From Hymenobacter caeli (GTDB taxonomy: Bacteria > Bacteroidota > Bacteroidia > Cytophagales > Hymenobacteraceae), in the NCBI RefSeq assembly GCF_013294115.1, contig NZ_JABSNP010000011.1:99613-163612 (forward strand): a stretch of DNA of 64,000 bases. Direction: 5' to 3'. The notes beneath the pieces are model-generated. The model searched no databases. It saw nothing but the letters and a program-made list of their open reading frames with translations, and was not told the DNA's origin. Below are positions 32,961-41,363 of the stretch, piece after piece (position 1 is the stretch's first letter; every line of letters begins with the position of its first letter). The translations under genes were made by a program, and so were the position numbers.

Positions 32961-34340
32961 ATGCCCGAACCCATGTCTTGGCCGCGCTTGCTCTCGCAGC
33001 GCCGCTTCCCCGACCAGCAACTGCCGCCCACCAGTGCGGCCCCCGTGCGTGGGGCCTTCGTGCAGGACTACGACCGGGTGGTGTTCAGCTCCGCGTTTCG
33101 GCGCTTGCAGCGCAAAACCCAGGTGATGCCGCTGCCCGAAACCGACTTTGTGCACACCCGCCTCACGCACTCGCTCGAAACGGCCGTGGTGGGCCGCTCG
33201 CTGGGCCGCCTCGCCGCCCGCCACCTGCTCGACGCCGACGACGCCCTGGCCCGGCTGCTGCCCAACCTCGACCAGGACTGCGGCGACATCGTGGCCGCCG
33301 CCTGCCTGGCCCACGACATCGGCAACCCGCCCTTCGGCCACTCCGGCGAAGACGCCATCAGCAGCTACTTCGCCAGCGCCGCCGCGGCCCCGCACCTGGC
33401 CGGCCTGTCGGATGCTGAAGTGGCCGATTTGCAGCACTTTGAGGGCAACGCGGCCGGTTTTCGCATCCTCACCCACACCTACGCGGCCCACAGCACCGGC
33501 ACCGCCGGCCTGGGCCTCACCTACGCCACGCTGGGGGCCTTCACGAAGTACCCCAAGCCGAGCGTGGTGCCCACCGGGGCCCGCACGGGCGGCGCGTCGG
33601 AGAAGAAATACGGCCACTTCCAGGCCGAAAACGTCCGGTTTCGCCACGTGGCCGACGCGCTGGGCCTGCTGCCCAAAGACGCGGCGGCCGGCTTCTACCA
33701 CCGCCACCCGCTGGCGTTTCTGGTGGAGGCGGCCGACGACCTCTGCTACCGCATCATCGACTTCGAGGACGGCCTCAAGCTGGGCCTCGTCGCCTCGGAA
33801 ACCGGCCTGCCGCTGCTCAAAGCCATGCTCGGCGACCCGGCCGGGCGCGTGGGCAGCGTGCGGTGGCACGACTGGCGCGAGGAGCTGGGCTACGTCCGGG
33901 CCCGCCTCATCGGCAAGCTGGTGGGGGAGGTGGCCGCGCTGTTTGCCCGCCACGCCCCGGCCATCCTGCGCGGCGGCTACGACCAGCCGCTCATCAAGGA
34001 GCTGGGCTGCTACGCTGAGTTGCAGGAAGTGCAGCGCCTGAGCATCGAGCGCCTCTACCGCAGCCGGCCGGTGCTCGAAATCGAGGCCGCCGGCTTCGAG
34101 GTGCTCGGGGGCCTGCTGGATGCGTTTCTGTGCGCCACCTTCGACGCCGGGGCCGGCCACCGCGCCCGCAAATTGCTCGACCTCGTGCCCGACCAGTTCC
34201 GCGCCGTGGGGCCCCAGGCCGGGGCCTCGGCCTACGAAAAAATCCTGCTCCTCACCGACTACGTGGCCGGCATGACCGACCAGAACGCGCTGAGCCTCTA
34301 CAAAACCATCAAGGGCATCGAGCTGCCGAAAGGGTTTTAG
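32961..34340 (+). CDS. dgt: Deoxyguanosinetriphosphate triphosphohydrolase
   Basis: 459 residues. HD-domain phosphohydrolase that splits dGTP (and related dNTPs) into deoxynucleoside and triphosphate. Visible: DYDRVVFSSAFRRLQRKTQV, HTRLTHSLETAVVGRSLG with the first metal histidine, LAHDIGNPPFGHSGE with the HD pair at H118-D119, and FLVEAADDLCYRIIDFEDG with the distal aspartate. Length matches the type-1 subfamily. Monocistronic, with a palindromic element right after the stop. Confidence 0.93.
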   Translation: MPEPMSWPRLLSQRRFPDQQLPPTSAAPVRGAFVQDYDRVVFSSAFRRLQRKTQVMPLPETDFVHTRLTHSLETAVVGRSLGRLAARHLLDADDALARLLPNLDQDCGDIVAAACLAHDIGNPPFGHSGEDAISSYFASAAAAPHLAGLSDAEVADLQHFEGNAAGFRILTHTYAAHSTGTAGLGLTYATLGAFTKYPKPSVVPTGARTGGASEKKYGHFQAENVRFRHVADALGLLPKDAAAGFYHRHPLAFLVEAADDLCYRIIDFEDGLKLGLVASETGLPLLKAMLGDPAGRVGSVRWHDWREELGYVRARLIGKLVGEVAALFARHAPAILRGGYDQPLIKELGCYAELQEVQRLSIERLYRSRPVLEIEAAGFEVLGGLLDAFLCATFDAGAGHRARKLLDLVPDQFRAVGPQAGASAYEKILLLTDYVAGMTDQNALSLYKTIKGIELPKGF

Positions 34341-34486
34341 ACGGTTGTTTAAGAGGGGGTGGTCCGGCGACTTTTTCTGTCGTCGGGCCACTCTTTTTGA
34401 AAAACGGTGGCTCCGGGCTACCGTCAGAGTGGCCCGACGAAGCCCTTCGGGCAATTCGCCGGACCACCCCGTGTCAGACCACCGCC
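34341..34486 (+). repeat. Nested palindromic element, copy 2
   Basis: Same arms as copy 1 at 12281-12429 (GGTGGTCCGGCGA / TCGCCGGACCACC; CGTCGGGCCACTC / GTCAGAGTGGCCCGACG). Shoulders are swapped relative to copy 1: left CTTTTTCTGT, right AAGCCCTTCGGGCAAT. The loop (GGTGGCTCCGGG) keeps the same plus-strand direction as in copy 1. It starts at the dgt stop codon. Confidence 0.85.
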
Positions 34487-34647
34487 GGATTTCAATGTGA
34501 GATGTTGAGCCGCGAGGGCTAGAGTTGCTGCGGCAATGCGGGCTTGAAAATGAAGGGGTTGTGAAGCCGAACAATTTTGGCTGGCGGGGTAACCCCGGCG
34601 TTTGCCTGGCCGTTACGAATGGCCCGTACCCCACCCCAACCTGTTCA
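34487..34647. other. Spacer without recognised feature
   Basis: An open frame runs through here into the GH1-like gene, but the family similarity begins at 34648. No -7 box or hairpin was found. Confidence 0.3.
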
Positions 34648-35970
34648 ATGGCGTCTTCCCAATTCCTCTTTGCCACGGGCATCGAAAACAGCAACCCCAC
34701 CATCCAAAACGGCACGGTGCGCGTGGACGAGCTGGAAAAATGCGGCCACTACAAGTTCTGGCAGAAAGATTTTGAATTGGTGCAGGAGCTGGGCATCGGG
34801 TTTTTGCGCTACGGCCCGCCCATCCACACCACCTGGCTGGGCGTGGGCAAGTACGACTGGTCGTTTGCCGACGTGACGTTCCAGGACCTGCACCGGCGCA
34901 ACATCGTGCCCATCGTGGACCTGTGCCACTTCGGGGTGCCCGACTGGCTGGGCAACTTCCAGAACCCCGATTTCCCGGCGCTGTTCGCCGAGTACGCGGG
35001 GGCCTTTGCCCGGCGTTACCCGTGGGTGCAGCTCTACACGCCGGTGAACGAGATGTACATCTGCGCCGAGTTTTCGGGCCTGTACGGCTGGTGGAACGAG
35101 CAGCTGCGCAGCGACCAGGCCTTCGTGACGGCCCTCAAGTACATCGTGAAGGCCAACGTGCTGGCCATGCACGCCATCACGGCGGTGCGGCCCGACGCGC
35201 TGTTCATCCAGAGCGAGTCGTCGGAGTACTTCCACGCGTCGAGCCCGGCGGCCATCAAGCCCGCCGAAGTGCTCAACGCCAAGCGCTTCCTCTCGCTCGA
35301 CCTCAACTACGGCCGGCGCGTGGACTCCGACATGTACGAGTACCTGCTGGACAGCGGGATGACGCGCGACGAGTACCACTTCTTCCTGGAGAACAACCTC
35401 AAGCACCAGTGCATCATGGGCAACGACTATTACCAGACCAACGAGCACCGCGTGCGCGAGGACGGCAGCACGGTGGCCTCGGGCGAAATCTTTGGCTACC
35501 ACGTCATCACCACCCAGTACCACGACCGCTACCGCCTGCCGGTGATGCACACCGAAACCAACCTCTGGCAGGGCCCCCGGGGCGACGAGGCCGTGAACTG
35601 GCTCTGGAAGGAGTGGGCCAACGTGATGCGCGTGCGCAACGACGGCGTGCCCATCGTGGGCTTCACCTGGTATTCGCTCACCGACCAGGTGGACTGGGAC
35701 ACGGCCCTGCGCGAAAACAACGGCAACGTGAACCCGCTGGGCCTCTACGACCTGGACCGCAACATCCGCCCCGTGGGCGCGGCCTACAAGAAGCTCATCA
35801 GCCAGTGGCAGCAGGTGCTGCCCGCCCAGAGCATGGCCTTGCAGCTGCCCATCATCATGCCCCAGGACAGCGGCCAGGCCCCGGACCTCCAGCAGCAGGC
35901 CGCGGCCAAACAAGCCCAGCAAGACCCCGCCACCGCCGCCAGCAACGCCCAGCCCGCAGGGGCCCACTAA
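34648..35970 (+). CDS. GH1-like beta-glycosidase
   Basis: 440 residues from ATG 34648 (MASSQFLFATGIENSNP). TIM-barrel protein of the GH1 superfamily: LVQELGIGFLRYGPPIHTTW, VPIVDLCHFGVPDWLGNF, the acid/base E135 in YTPVNEMY (GH1: TxNEP) and the likely nucleophile in MHTETNLWQG (GH1: TENG). Because both motifs deviate it may belong to a GH1-like side branch. The tail from ~405 is Gln/Ala-rich. The next gene, an SDR, is 13 bases downstream, so the two are probably one transcript for sugar metabolism. Confidence 0.8.
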   Translation: MASSQFLFATGIENSNPTIQNGTVRVDELEKCGHYKFWQKDFELVQELGIGFLRYGPPIHTTWLGVGKYDWSFADVTFQDLHRRNIVPIVDLCHFGVPDWLGNFQNPDFPALFAEYAGAFARRYPWVQLYTPVNEMYICAEFSGLYGWWNEQLRSDQAFVTALKYIVKANVLAMHAITAVRPDALFIQSESSEYFHASSPAAIKPAEVLNAKRFLSLDLNYGRRVDSDMYEYLLDSGMTRDEYHFFLENNLKHQCIMGNDYYQTNEHRVREDGSTVASGEIFGYHVITTQYHDRYRLPVMHTETNLWQGPRGDEAVNWLWKEWANVMRVRNDGVPIVGFTWYSLTDQVDWDTALRENNGNVNPLGLYDLDRNIRPVGAAYKKLISQWQQVLPAQSMALQLPIIMPQDSGQAPDLQQQAAAKQAQQDPATAASNAQPAGAH

Positions 35971-35983
35971 CCCACCTCACCCC

Positions 35984-36721
35984 ATGCGTTTCCAAGACAA
36001 AGTAGTGATTATCACCGGCGGGGCCAGCGGCATCGGCCTGGCCACCGCCAAGCGCCTGGCTTCGGAAGGGGCCCGCATTGTGCTGGCCGACATCAACCAG
36101 GACAACCTCGACCAGGCGGTGCCCGAGGTGCAGCAGGCCGGCGCGCCCGACGTGCTGCCCAGCATGTGCAACGTGGCCAAGGAAGACGAGGTAATGGCCA
36201 CCGTAAAAGCCACGCTCGACAAGTTCGGTCGCCTCGATGCGGTAATCAACAACGCCGGCCTGATGCAATTCAAGGCCCTGGAGGAGCTGAGTGGCGACGA
36301 CTGGCTGCGGGTGCTGAGCGTGGACCTGCTGGGCGCGTTTTACTTCACCAAGCAGGCCTTTTTGCACATGAAGCCCGGCGGCGCGGTCGTGAACGTGTCC
36401 AGCATCCACGCCGTGGCCACCGAGGCCCTGGTGGCCCCCTACGCCGCCGCCAAGGCCGCCGTGCTCTCGCTCACCCGCTCGTCGGCCATCGAGGGGGCCC
36501 CCAAAGGCCTGCGCATCAACTCGGTGCTGCCCGGGGCCATCGATACGCCCATGCTCTGGAACAACCCCAACGTGAAATCGGGCGTCGAAAAAATCAACCC
36601 CAGCGACGTGGGCAAGCCCGAAAACGTGGCCGCCGCCATTGCCTTCCTGGCCTCCGACGACGCCGAGTTCGTGCAAGGCTCCGAGCTGCTGGTCGACGGC
36701 GGCCGGCTCGACCACTTGTAG
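35984..36721 (+). CDS. Short-chain dehydrogenase/reductase
   Basis: 245-residue classical SDR. NAD(P)-binding GGASGIGLA, structural NNAG, catalytic serine in VNVSSIHAVA and YxxxK in YAAAKAAV, with C-terminal GSELLVDGGRLDHL. An acidic residue after the second strand (LADINQDN) favours NAD. Substrate unknown; linkage to the GH1-like gene suggests a sugar or polyol dehydrogenase. Confidence 0.9.
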   Translation: MRFQDKVVIITGGASGIGLATAKRLASEGARIVLADINQDNLDQAVPEVQQAGAPDVLPSMCNVAKEDEVMATVKATLDKFGRLDAVINNAGLMQFKALEELSGDDWLRVLSVDLLGAFYFTKQAFLHMKPGGAVVNVSSIHAVATEALVAPYAAAKAAVLSLTRSSAIEGAPKGLRINSVLPGAIDTPMLWNNPNVKSGVEKINPSDVGKPENVAAAIAFLASDDAEFVQGSELLVDGGRLDHL

Positions 36722-36739
36722 GGTCCGGCAAGCTTCCCT

Positions 36740-36791
36740 GCGTAATGAAAAAGGCCGCTCCGGATTACCGGAGCGGCCTTTTTCATTACGC
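36740..36791. terminator. Bidirectional terminator between SDR and guaA
   Basis: Perfect palindrome GCGTAATGAAAAAGGCCGCT(CCGG) ... with a 3- to 4-base loop. A-run and T-run flank the GC core on both sides, so it can end both the SDR and the convergent guaA transcripts. Confidence 0.9.
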
Positions 36792-36823
36792 AAAACCCTG
36801 AAAAATCTGTCGAATCCGTGGTC

Positions 36824-38359
36824 CTATTCCCACTCAATGGTGGCCGGGGGCTTGCTCGAAATGTCGTACACCACGCGGTTGATGCCGCGCACCTGGTTGA
36901 TGATTTTGTTGCTAACCTCGGCCAGGAACTCGTAGGGGAGGTGGGCCCAGTCGGCGGTCATGCCGTCCACGCTGGTCACGGCGCGCAGGGCCACTACCCG
37001 CTCGTAGGTGCGCTCGTCGCCCATCACGCCCACGCTTTGCACGGGCAGCAGCATCACGCCGGCCTGCCACACCTGGTCGTAGAGGCCGTGCTCTTTTAAT
37101 AAATTAATGAACACGCCGTCGGCGCGCTGGAGCAGGTCCACTTTCTCGGGCGTGATGTCGCCGAGGATGCGGATGCCCAAGCCGGGGCCCGGGAAGGGGT
37201 GGCGGTGCAGGATTTCGCCCGGCAGGCCCAGCGTGGCCCCCACCTCGCGCACCTCGTCTTTGAAGAGCATGCGCAGCGGCTCCACGATTTTGAGGTTCAT
37301 CTTTTCGGGCAAGCCGCCCACGTTGTGGTGGCTCTTGATGGTCACCGACGAGCCGTGCACCGACACCGACTCGATGACGTCGGGGTAAATGGTGCCCTGG
37401 GCCAGCCAGCGGGCCCCTTCCACCTTCTGGGCCTCGCGGTCGAACACCTCGATGAAGGTGCGGCCGATGGCCTTGCGCTTCTGCTCGGGGTCGGTGAGGC
37501 CGGCCAGGGCGGCGTAGAACTCGGCCCCGGCTTCCACGCCGGTCACGTTCAGGCCCAGGCCCTCGTAGGCCTTCAGCACGGAGGCAAACTCGTCCTGCCG
37601 CAGCAGGCCGTTGTCCACGAAGATGCCGTGCAGCCGGGGCCCCACGGCGCGGTGCAGCAGCAGGGCTGCCACGCTGCTGTCCACGCCGCCCGAGAGGCCC
37701 AGAATCACCTGGTCGTCGGGCCCGATGGTGTGTTGCAGCGCGGCCACGGCCGAGTCCACGAAGTGCTCGGGCGTCCAGCTCTGCGTGCAGCCGCAGATGT
37801 CGATGACGAAGTTCTTAAGCAACTGCTTGCCTTCCGTGGAGTGCGTGACTTCGGGGTGGAACTGGATGCCGTAGGTGGCCTGGCCTTCGATTTCGTAGGC
37901 CGCCACCGCCACTTCGGGCGTGCCGGCAATGGCCAGGAAGCCGGCGGGCAGCGTTTTGATGGTGTCGCCGTGCGACATCCACACCTGCGAGCCGGGCGTG
38001 AGGCCGTGCAGCAGCGGGTGGTGCTGGTTGAGGTGCGAAAGGCGGGCCCGGCCGTACTCGCGGATGGTGGCCGGCAGCACCTCGCCGCCGCCCTGCTGGG
38101 CCAGCAGCTGGGCCCCGTAGCACACGCCCAGCACCGGCACGCGGCCCAGCAAATGGCTCAAATCGGGGTTGGGGGCGTCGAAATCGCGCACCGAGCAGGG
38201 CGAGCCCGACAAAACAACGCCCCGGATGTCGTCGCCTAAAGCGAGGTCCGGGGCGTGGGTGTAGGGGTGAATTTCGCAGAACACGTGCAGCTCGCGGATG
38301 CGCCGGGCGATGAGCTGGGTGTACTGCGAGCCAAAATCCAAAATGACGATACGTTCCAT
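36824..38359 (-). CDS. guaA: GMP synthase (glutamine-hydrolysing)
   Basis: 511 residues; aminates XMP to GMP. Class-I glutaminase domain with catalytic cysteine in [12 protein letters not shown] and His/Glu in [15 protein letters not shown]-pyrophosphatase with [16 protein letters not shown], and a C-terminal dimerisation domain ending IEWE. ATG at 38359 ([20 protein letters not shown]) is supported by a perfect -7 box four bases upstream. Its promoter is divergent from that of the SRP RNA gene. Confidence 0.97.
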   Translation of the reverse strand: MERIVILDFGSQYTQLIARRIRELHVFCEIHPYTHAPDLALGDDIRGVVLSGSPCSVRDFDAPNPDLSHLLGRVPVLGVCYGAQLLAQQGGGEVLPATIREYGRARLSHLNQHHPLLHGLTPGSQVWMSHGDTIKTLPAGFLAIAGTPEVAVAAYEIEGQATYGIQFHPEVTHSTEGKQLLKNFVIDICGCTQSWTPEHFVDSAVAALQHTIGPDDQVILGLSGGVDSSVAALLLHRAVGPRLHGIFVDNGLLRQDEFASVLKAYEGLGLNVTGVEAGAEFYAALAGLTDPEQKRKAIGRTFIEVFDREAQKVEGARWLAQGTIYPDVIESVSVHGSSVTIKSHHNVGGLPEKMNLKIVEPLRMLFKDEVREVGATLGLPGEILHRHPFPGPGLGIRILGDITPEKVDLLQRADGVFINLLKEHGLYDQVWQAGVMLLPVQSVGVMGDERTYERVVALRAVTSVDGMTADWAHLPYEFLAEVSNKIINQVRGINRVVYDISSKPPATIEWE

Positions 38360-38363
38360 GCCG

Positions 38364-38371
38364 CAAAGGTA
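38364..38371 (-). promoter_or_regulatory. -7 box TACCTTTG for guaA, leaderless spacing
   Basis: Perfect consensus, ending four bases before the guaA ATG. With transcription starting about 5-8 bases after the box, the mRNA would begin at or near the AUG. Confidence 0.6.
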
Positions 38372-38433
38372 GGGCGGGCCCCCTTGCGGGCCCAACGCCC
38401 GAAAGAATCTTGTGCCAACCCCCGATTTTTGCC

Positions 38434-38441
38434 TACCTTTG
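38434..38441 (+). promoter_or_regulatory. -7 box TACCTTTG for ffs
   Basis: Perfect -7 consensus about five bases before the 5' end of the SRP RNA, with TTG at 38410-38412 as a possible -33 element. Confidence 0.65.
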
Positions 38442-38445
38442 CAGC

Positions 38446-38540
38446 GGCAAGTCAGAACGACCAGCTCCTGCTGAACTCCCCCAGGACCGGAAGGTAGCAA
38501 GGGTAGGCGGTCGATGCGGTGCGATTTTGGCTTGCTTTTT
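38446..38540 (+). ncRNA. ffs: Signal recognition particle RNA (4.5S type)
   Basis: The conserved apical domain is present: CAGGACCGGAAGGTAGCAAG followed by GG, with the GGAA tetraloop and symmetric/asymmetric internal loops that bind the Ffh M domain. Flanking helices pair GCAAG (38447-38451) with CTTGC (38531-38535) and CGACC with GGTCG. A run of T follows. Size about 95 nucleotides, bacterial small form without an Alu domain. Ffh itself is at 62112-63476. Confidence 0.92.
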
Positions 38541-38550
38541 TTTGTCTTTT
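38531..38550 (+). terminator. ffs terminator T-run
   Basis: The closing SRP helix (GCAAG/CTTGC) is followed immediately by eight T residues. Confidence 0.6.
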
Positions 38551-38553
38551 CCC

Positions 38554-38622
38554 GTCGGCCCCGGTGCTGCTCCGTTTCGCTTTCCGGCGAGGCAGCGAGT
38601 AGCTTTGGGGCCGACTCTTTTT
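38554..38622 (+). terminator. Second hairpin after ffs
   Basis: GTCGGCCCC (38554) pairs perfectly with GGGGCCGAC (to 38615), with an inner GCTGC/GCAGC stem and a TCTTTTT tail. It may be a backup terminator; a TAGCTTTG box (38600-38607) overlaps its 3' arm and could start the fsa transcript. Confidence 0.5.
38600..38607 (+). promoter_or_regulatory. Possible -7 box TAGCTTTG for fsa
   Basis: Consensus TAnnTTTG 117 bases before the fsa ATG. The leader would be filled by GTTAGCTGTTAGC word repeats. Confidence 0.35.
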
Positions 38623-38624
38623 GT

Positions 38625-38720
38625 ATTAGCTGTTAGCTGGCAGCCGTTAGCTGTTAGCTTTTGTTCTGGTGGCCGGTTTGAAAAAGCAGCTAGCAGCTAA
38701 TAGCCACCCGCTAACCGCTT
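38625..38720. repeat. GTTAGCTGTTAGC inverted word repeat
   Basis: Left arm TTAGCTGTTAGCTGGCAGCC and continuing, right arm AGCAGCTAGCAGCTAATAGC and continuing to 38720; imperfect complement. It ends five bases before the fsa ATG. Confidence 0.55.
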
Positions 38721-38724
38721 ACAC

Positions 38725-39381
38725 ATGAAGTTCTTTCTTGATACCGCCAACCTGGCCGACATCCGCGAAGCCGTGGAGCTGGGCGTGCTCGACGGCGTGA
38801 CCACCAACCCCTCGCTCATGGCCAAAGAAGGCGTGCGCGGCGTGGACAGCGTGCTGGGCCACTACCGCCACATCTGCGAACTGGTGGACGGCGACGTGTC
38901 GGCCGAAGTAATTGCTACCGACTACAACGGCATCCTGCGCGAGGGCGAGGTGCTGGCCGAGCTGCACCCCAACATCGTGGTGAAAGTGCCCATGACCCGC
39001 GACGGCGTGAAGGCCATCCGCTACTTCTCCGACAAAGGCATTAAAACCAACTGCACGCTGGTGTTTTCGGCCGGGCAGGCGCTGCTGGCCGCCAAAGCCG
39101 GCGCTACCTACGTGTCGCCCTTCGTGGGCCGCCTCGACGACATCGGGGCCGACGGCCTCCAGCTCGTCGAGCAAATCGTGCAGATTTACGGCAACTACGG
39201 CTACGAAACCCAGGTGCTGGCCGCCTCCGTGCGCCACGTGCCCCACCTCATCCAGTGCGCCGAAATTGGGGCCGACGTCGTGACGTGCCCGCTCAGTGTC
39301 ATCCTGGGCCTGCTCCACCACCCGCTCACCGACAAAGGCCTGGCCACGTTCCTGGCCGACCATGCGAAGGTGAATGCATAA
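38725..39381 (+). CDS. fsa: Fructose-6-phosphate aldolase / small transaldolase
   Basis: 218 residues, the short transaldolase (MipB/TalC) type. [20 protein letters not shown] and [14 protein letters not shown] start the barrel; the Schiff-base lysine is in [31 protein letters not shown] and the late [14 protein letters not shown] follow. Members act as transaldolases or as fructose-6-phosphate aldolases, and sequence alone does not decide which. Stop codon TAA leads directly into a word repeat. Confidence 0.92.
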   Translation: MKFFLDTANLADIREAVELGVLDGVTTNPSLMAKEGVRGVDSVLGHYRHICELVDGDVSAEVIATDYNGILREGEVLAELHPNIVVKVPMTRDGVKAIRYFSDKGIKTNCTLVFSAGQALLAAKAGATYVSPFVGRLDDIGADGLQLVEQIVQIYGNYGYETQVLAASVRHVPHLIQCAEIGADVVTCPLSVILGLLHHPLTDKGLATFLADHAKVNA

Positions 39382-39479
39382 TTAATTGTTGGAGGTTGGG
39401 TGTTTAATTGTTTTTCGAAATAGAAAGCCAATTAGCCCGTTTTAAAAACAATTAGACACCCAACATTTAAACAATTAAT
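39382..39479. repeat. TTAATTGTT...GGGTGTTTAATTG inverted repeat
   Basis: Arms 39382-39415 and 39444-39479 are near-perfect complements (one extra base and few mismatches). Follows the fsa stop codon directly and ends at the GTG start of the next gene. Confidence 0.7.
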
Positions 39480-39481
39480 CT

Positions 39482-39685
39482 GTGTACATCATCAAAGTCA
39501 AGGGCAAGGCCAAAATTCCGGATTATATCCAGCTGCGCGACGAGCAGTTTGTGCTCATCGCCTATTTCCGGGCCGACCGGCCGCTGAAGGATTTGCACCG
39601 CTACGGCCTCGAAGGCAAGGAAATAGAGCTGGCGGCCGTCATCTCGCAACTGGAATTTGGCAAGCTCCGCCCGTTAGCCATTTAA
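39482..39685 (+). CDS. Small conserved protein upstream of ftsE
   Basis: 67 residues from a GTG at 39482 (MYIIKVKGKAKIPDYIQLRD). Beta-rich at the N-terminus then a helix, no known domain (EQFVLIAYFRADRPLKDLHR, YGLEGKEIELAAVISQLEF). Its stop is seven bases before the ftsE ATG, so the pair is surely cotranscribed; a role linked to FtsE is inferred only from position. Confidence 0.55.
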   Translation: MYIIKVKGKAKIPDYIQLRDEQFVLIAYFRADRPLKDLHRYGLEGKEIELAAVISQLEFGKLRPLAI

Positions 39686-39691
39686 TGCCCG

Positions 39692-40369
39692 ATGCCGGAA
39701 ATTCTCATCGAATTGCGCGATGCCACCGTGATGCAGGAAGAGCAGGCGGTGCTGCAAGGCGTAACGTTTGCGCTGGCCAAGAGTGAATTTGCTTACCTGG
39801 TGGGCCGCACCGGGTCGGGCAAGTCGTCGCTGCTCAAAACCCTCTACGCCGACCTGCCCCTGCTGGTGGGCACCGGCGCGGTGGCGGGCTTTGCCCTGCC
39901 GCGGCTGCCGGCCGGTAAGGTGCCGTACCTGCGCCGCCAGCTGGGCATTGTGTTTCAGGATTTCCAATTGCTGCCCGACCGCACGGTGGCCGAAAACCTG
40001 CTCTTCGTGCTCAACGCCACGGGTTGGAAGGGCAAGGCCCGCAAGCAGCAGCGCATCGCCGACGTGCTGGCCCGCGTGGGCCTGAGCAGCGCCGCGGGCC
40101 GCATGCCGCACCGCCTCTCGGGCGGCGAGCAGCAGCGCGTGGTCATCGCCCGGGCCCTGCTCAACGAGCCGGCATTGCTGCTCGCCGACGAGCCCACCGG
40201 CAACCTCGACCCCGAAGTGGCCGACAGCATCATGCAGTTGTTCACGGAAATCAACCACGCCGGCACCGCCGTTTTGATGGCCACGCACAATTTCCAGGTC
40301 ATTGACAAATACCCGCACCGCGTCCTCACCTGCAAAGACGGCCAACTGCTGGACTCGGCGCAGAGTTAA
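39692..40369 (+). CDS. ftsE: Cell-division ABC transporter ATPase FtsE
   Basis: 225 residues. ABC ATPase with Walker A GRTGSGKSSLLK, Q-loop VFQDFQLLPDRTVAEN (the QLLPDRTV form is typical of FtsE), signature LSGGEQQRVVIARALL and Walker B LLLADEPTGNLDPE. FtsE with FtsX controls peptidoglycan hydrolases at the septum. FtsX is not adjacent, as is common in Bacteroidota. A LolD/MacB ATPase is the alternative. Confidence 0.85.
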   Translation: MPEILIELRDATVMQEEQAVLQGVTFALAKSEFAYLVGRTGSGKSSLLKTLYADLPLLVGTGAVAGFALPRLPAGKVPYLRRQLGIVFQDFQLLPDRTVAENLLFVLNATGWKGKARKQQRIADVLARVGLSSAAGRMPHRLSGGEQQRVVIARALLNEPALLLADEPTGNLDPEVADSIMQLFTEINHAGTAVLMATHNFQVIDKYPHRVLTCKDGQLLDSAQS

Positions 40370-40423
40370 TTAATTCGCATCGAATTAATTTGTTGAAAAA
40401 TAATTTCAATCAGCGTCAATTAA

Positions 40424-41317
40424 ATGCCCGGCCTGTCGGTACTGATTCCGGTGTACAACCGGCCGGTGGCGGAATTAATTACCGCGCTGGTGGCGCAGGC
40501 CCCGCAGTGGCCGGGGCCCGTCGAAATCTGTTTGTTGGATGACGGCTCCGCGGAAGAATTCCGGGGGGCCAACCGGGCCCTGGCCGCGCAGCCGGGCGTG
40601 CGCTACCAGGAGCTGCCGCGCAACGTGGGCCGGGCCGCGGTGCGCAACCGGCTCGCCGCCGGGGCCCGGCACGAATGGCTGCTGCTGCTCGACAACACCG
40701 GCCAGCTGCCCGACGGCCAGTTCCTGGCCCGCTACGCCGCCGCGCTCGGCCGGGCCCCGGTACTGGCCGGGGGCGTGTGCTACGCCCCCGGGCCCCCCGC
40801 CGACCCCGCCCAGTATTTGCGCTGGCACTACGGCCGGCGGCGCGAAGCCCGGCCGCTGGCCCAGCGCCAGGCCGCGCCCTACGACCAGCTATTAGTAAAC
40901 AATCTACTGCTGAGCAAGGAGTTGCTGCTAAGATTTCCGCTTGATGAAAGCCTGCGGGGCTACGGCCACGAGGACACCAAGCTCGGGTGGCAGCTGGCGG
41001 CGGCGGCCGTGCCCGTACTACACCTGGAAAACCCCGTGTGGCACGCGGGCCTGGAAACCGCCGCTGCATTCCTGGCAAAGTCGGAGCAAGGGGTGCGCAA
41101 CCTGGCGCAGCTGCTTGGCGAGAGTGGCCCGGGGGCCGATTCGCGGCTGGTGCGGGCCGCCCGGCGGCTGCGCCGCGCCGGGCTGGCCCCGGCGGCCCGG
41201 GGGCTGCTGGCGGCGGCGGCCCCCGCGCTGTGCCGCCACCTGCTGGGCCCCCGCCCGGCCCTGGCCGCCCTCGACGCCCTGAAGCTGGGGTGGCTGCTGG
41301 CGGCACTGCCCGCCTGA
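40424..41317 (+). CDS. GT2-type glycosyltransferase
   Basis: 297 residues with GT-A fold: LSVLIPVYNRPVAELITALV, ICLLDDGSAEEFR, ELPRNVGRAAVRNRLAAGA, then a LLLLDNT where the DxD metal motif is expected, and GYGHEDTKLGWQLAAAAVPV (ED-type acceptor motif, catalytic acid). The DxD place reads DNT, so metal binding may be weakened or use only the first aspartate. Product unknown; it precedes the sugar aminotransferase gene by 46 bases and probably belongs to the glycan locus. Confidence 0.82.
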   Translation: MPGLSVLIPVYNRPVAELITALVAQAPQWPGPVEICLLDDGSAEEFRGANRALAAQPGVRYQELPRNVGRAAVRNRLAAGARHEWLLLLDNTGQLPDGQFLARYAAALGRAPVLAGGVCYAPGPPADPAQYLRWHYGRRREARPLAQRQAAPYDQLLVNNLLLSKELLLRFPLDESLRGYGHEDTKLGWQLAAAAVPVLHLENPVWHAGLETAAAFLAKSEQGVRNLAQLLGESGPGADSRLVRAARRLRRAGLAPAARGLLAAAAPALCRHLLGPRPALAALDALKLGWLLAALPA

Positions 41318-41331
41318 GGCCCGCCGCCGGC

Positions 41332-41339
41332 TACCTTTG
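41332..41339 (+). promoter_or_regulatory. -7 box TACCTTTG for the sugar aminotransferase
   Basis: Perfect consensus. It overlaps a potential TTG start at 41337, so the TTG at 41364 is preferred. Confidence 0.6.
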
Positions 41340-41363
41340 CCCGCCCACGCCCGCCTTTCCCGC

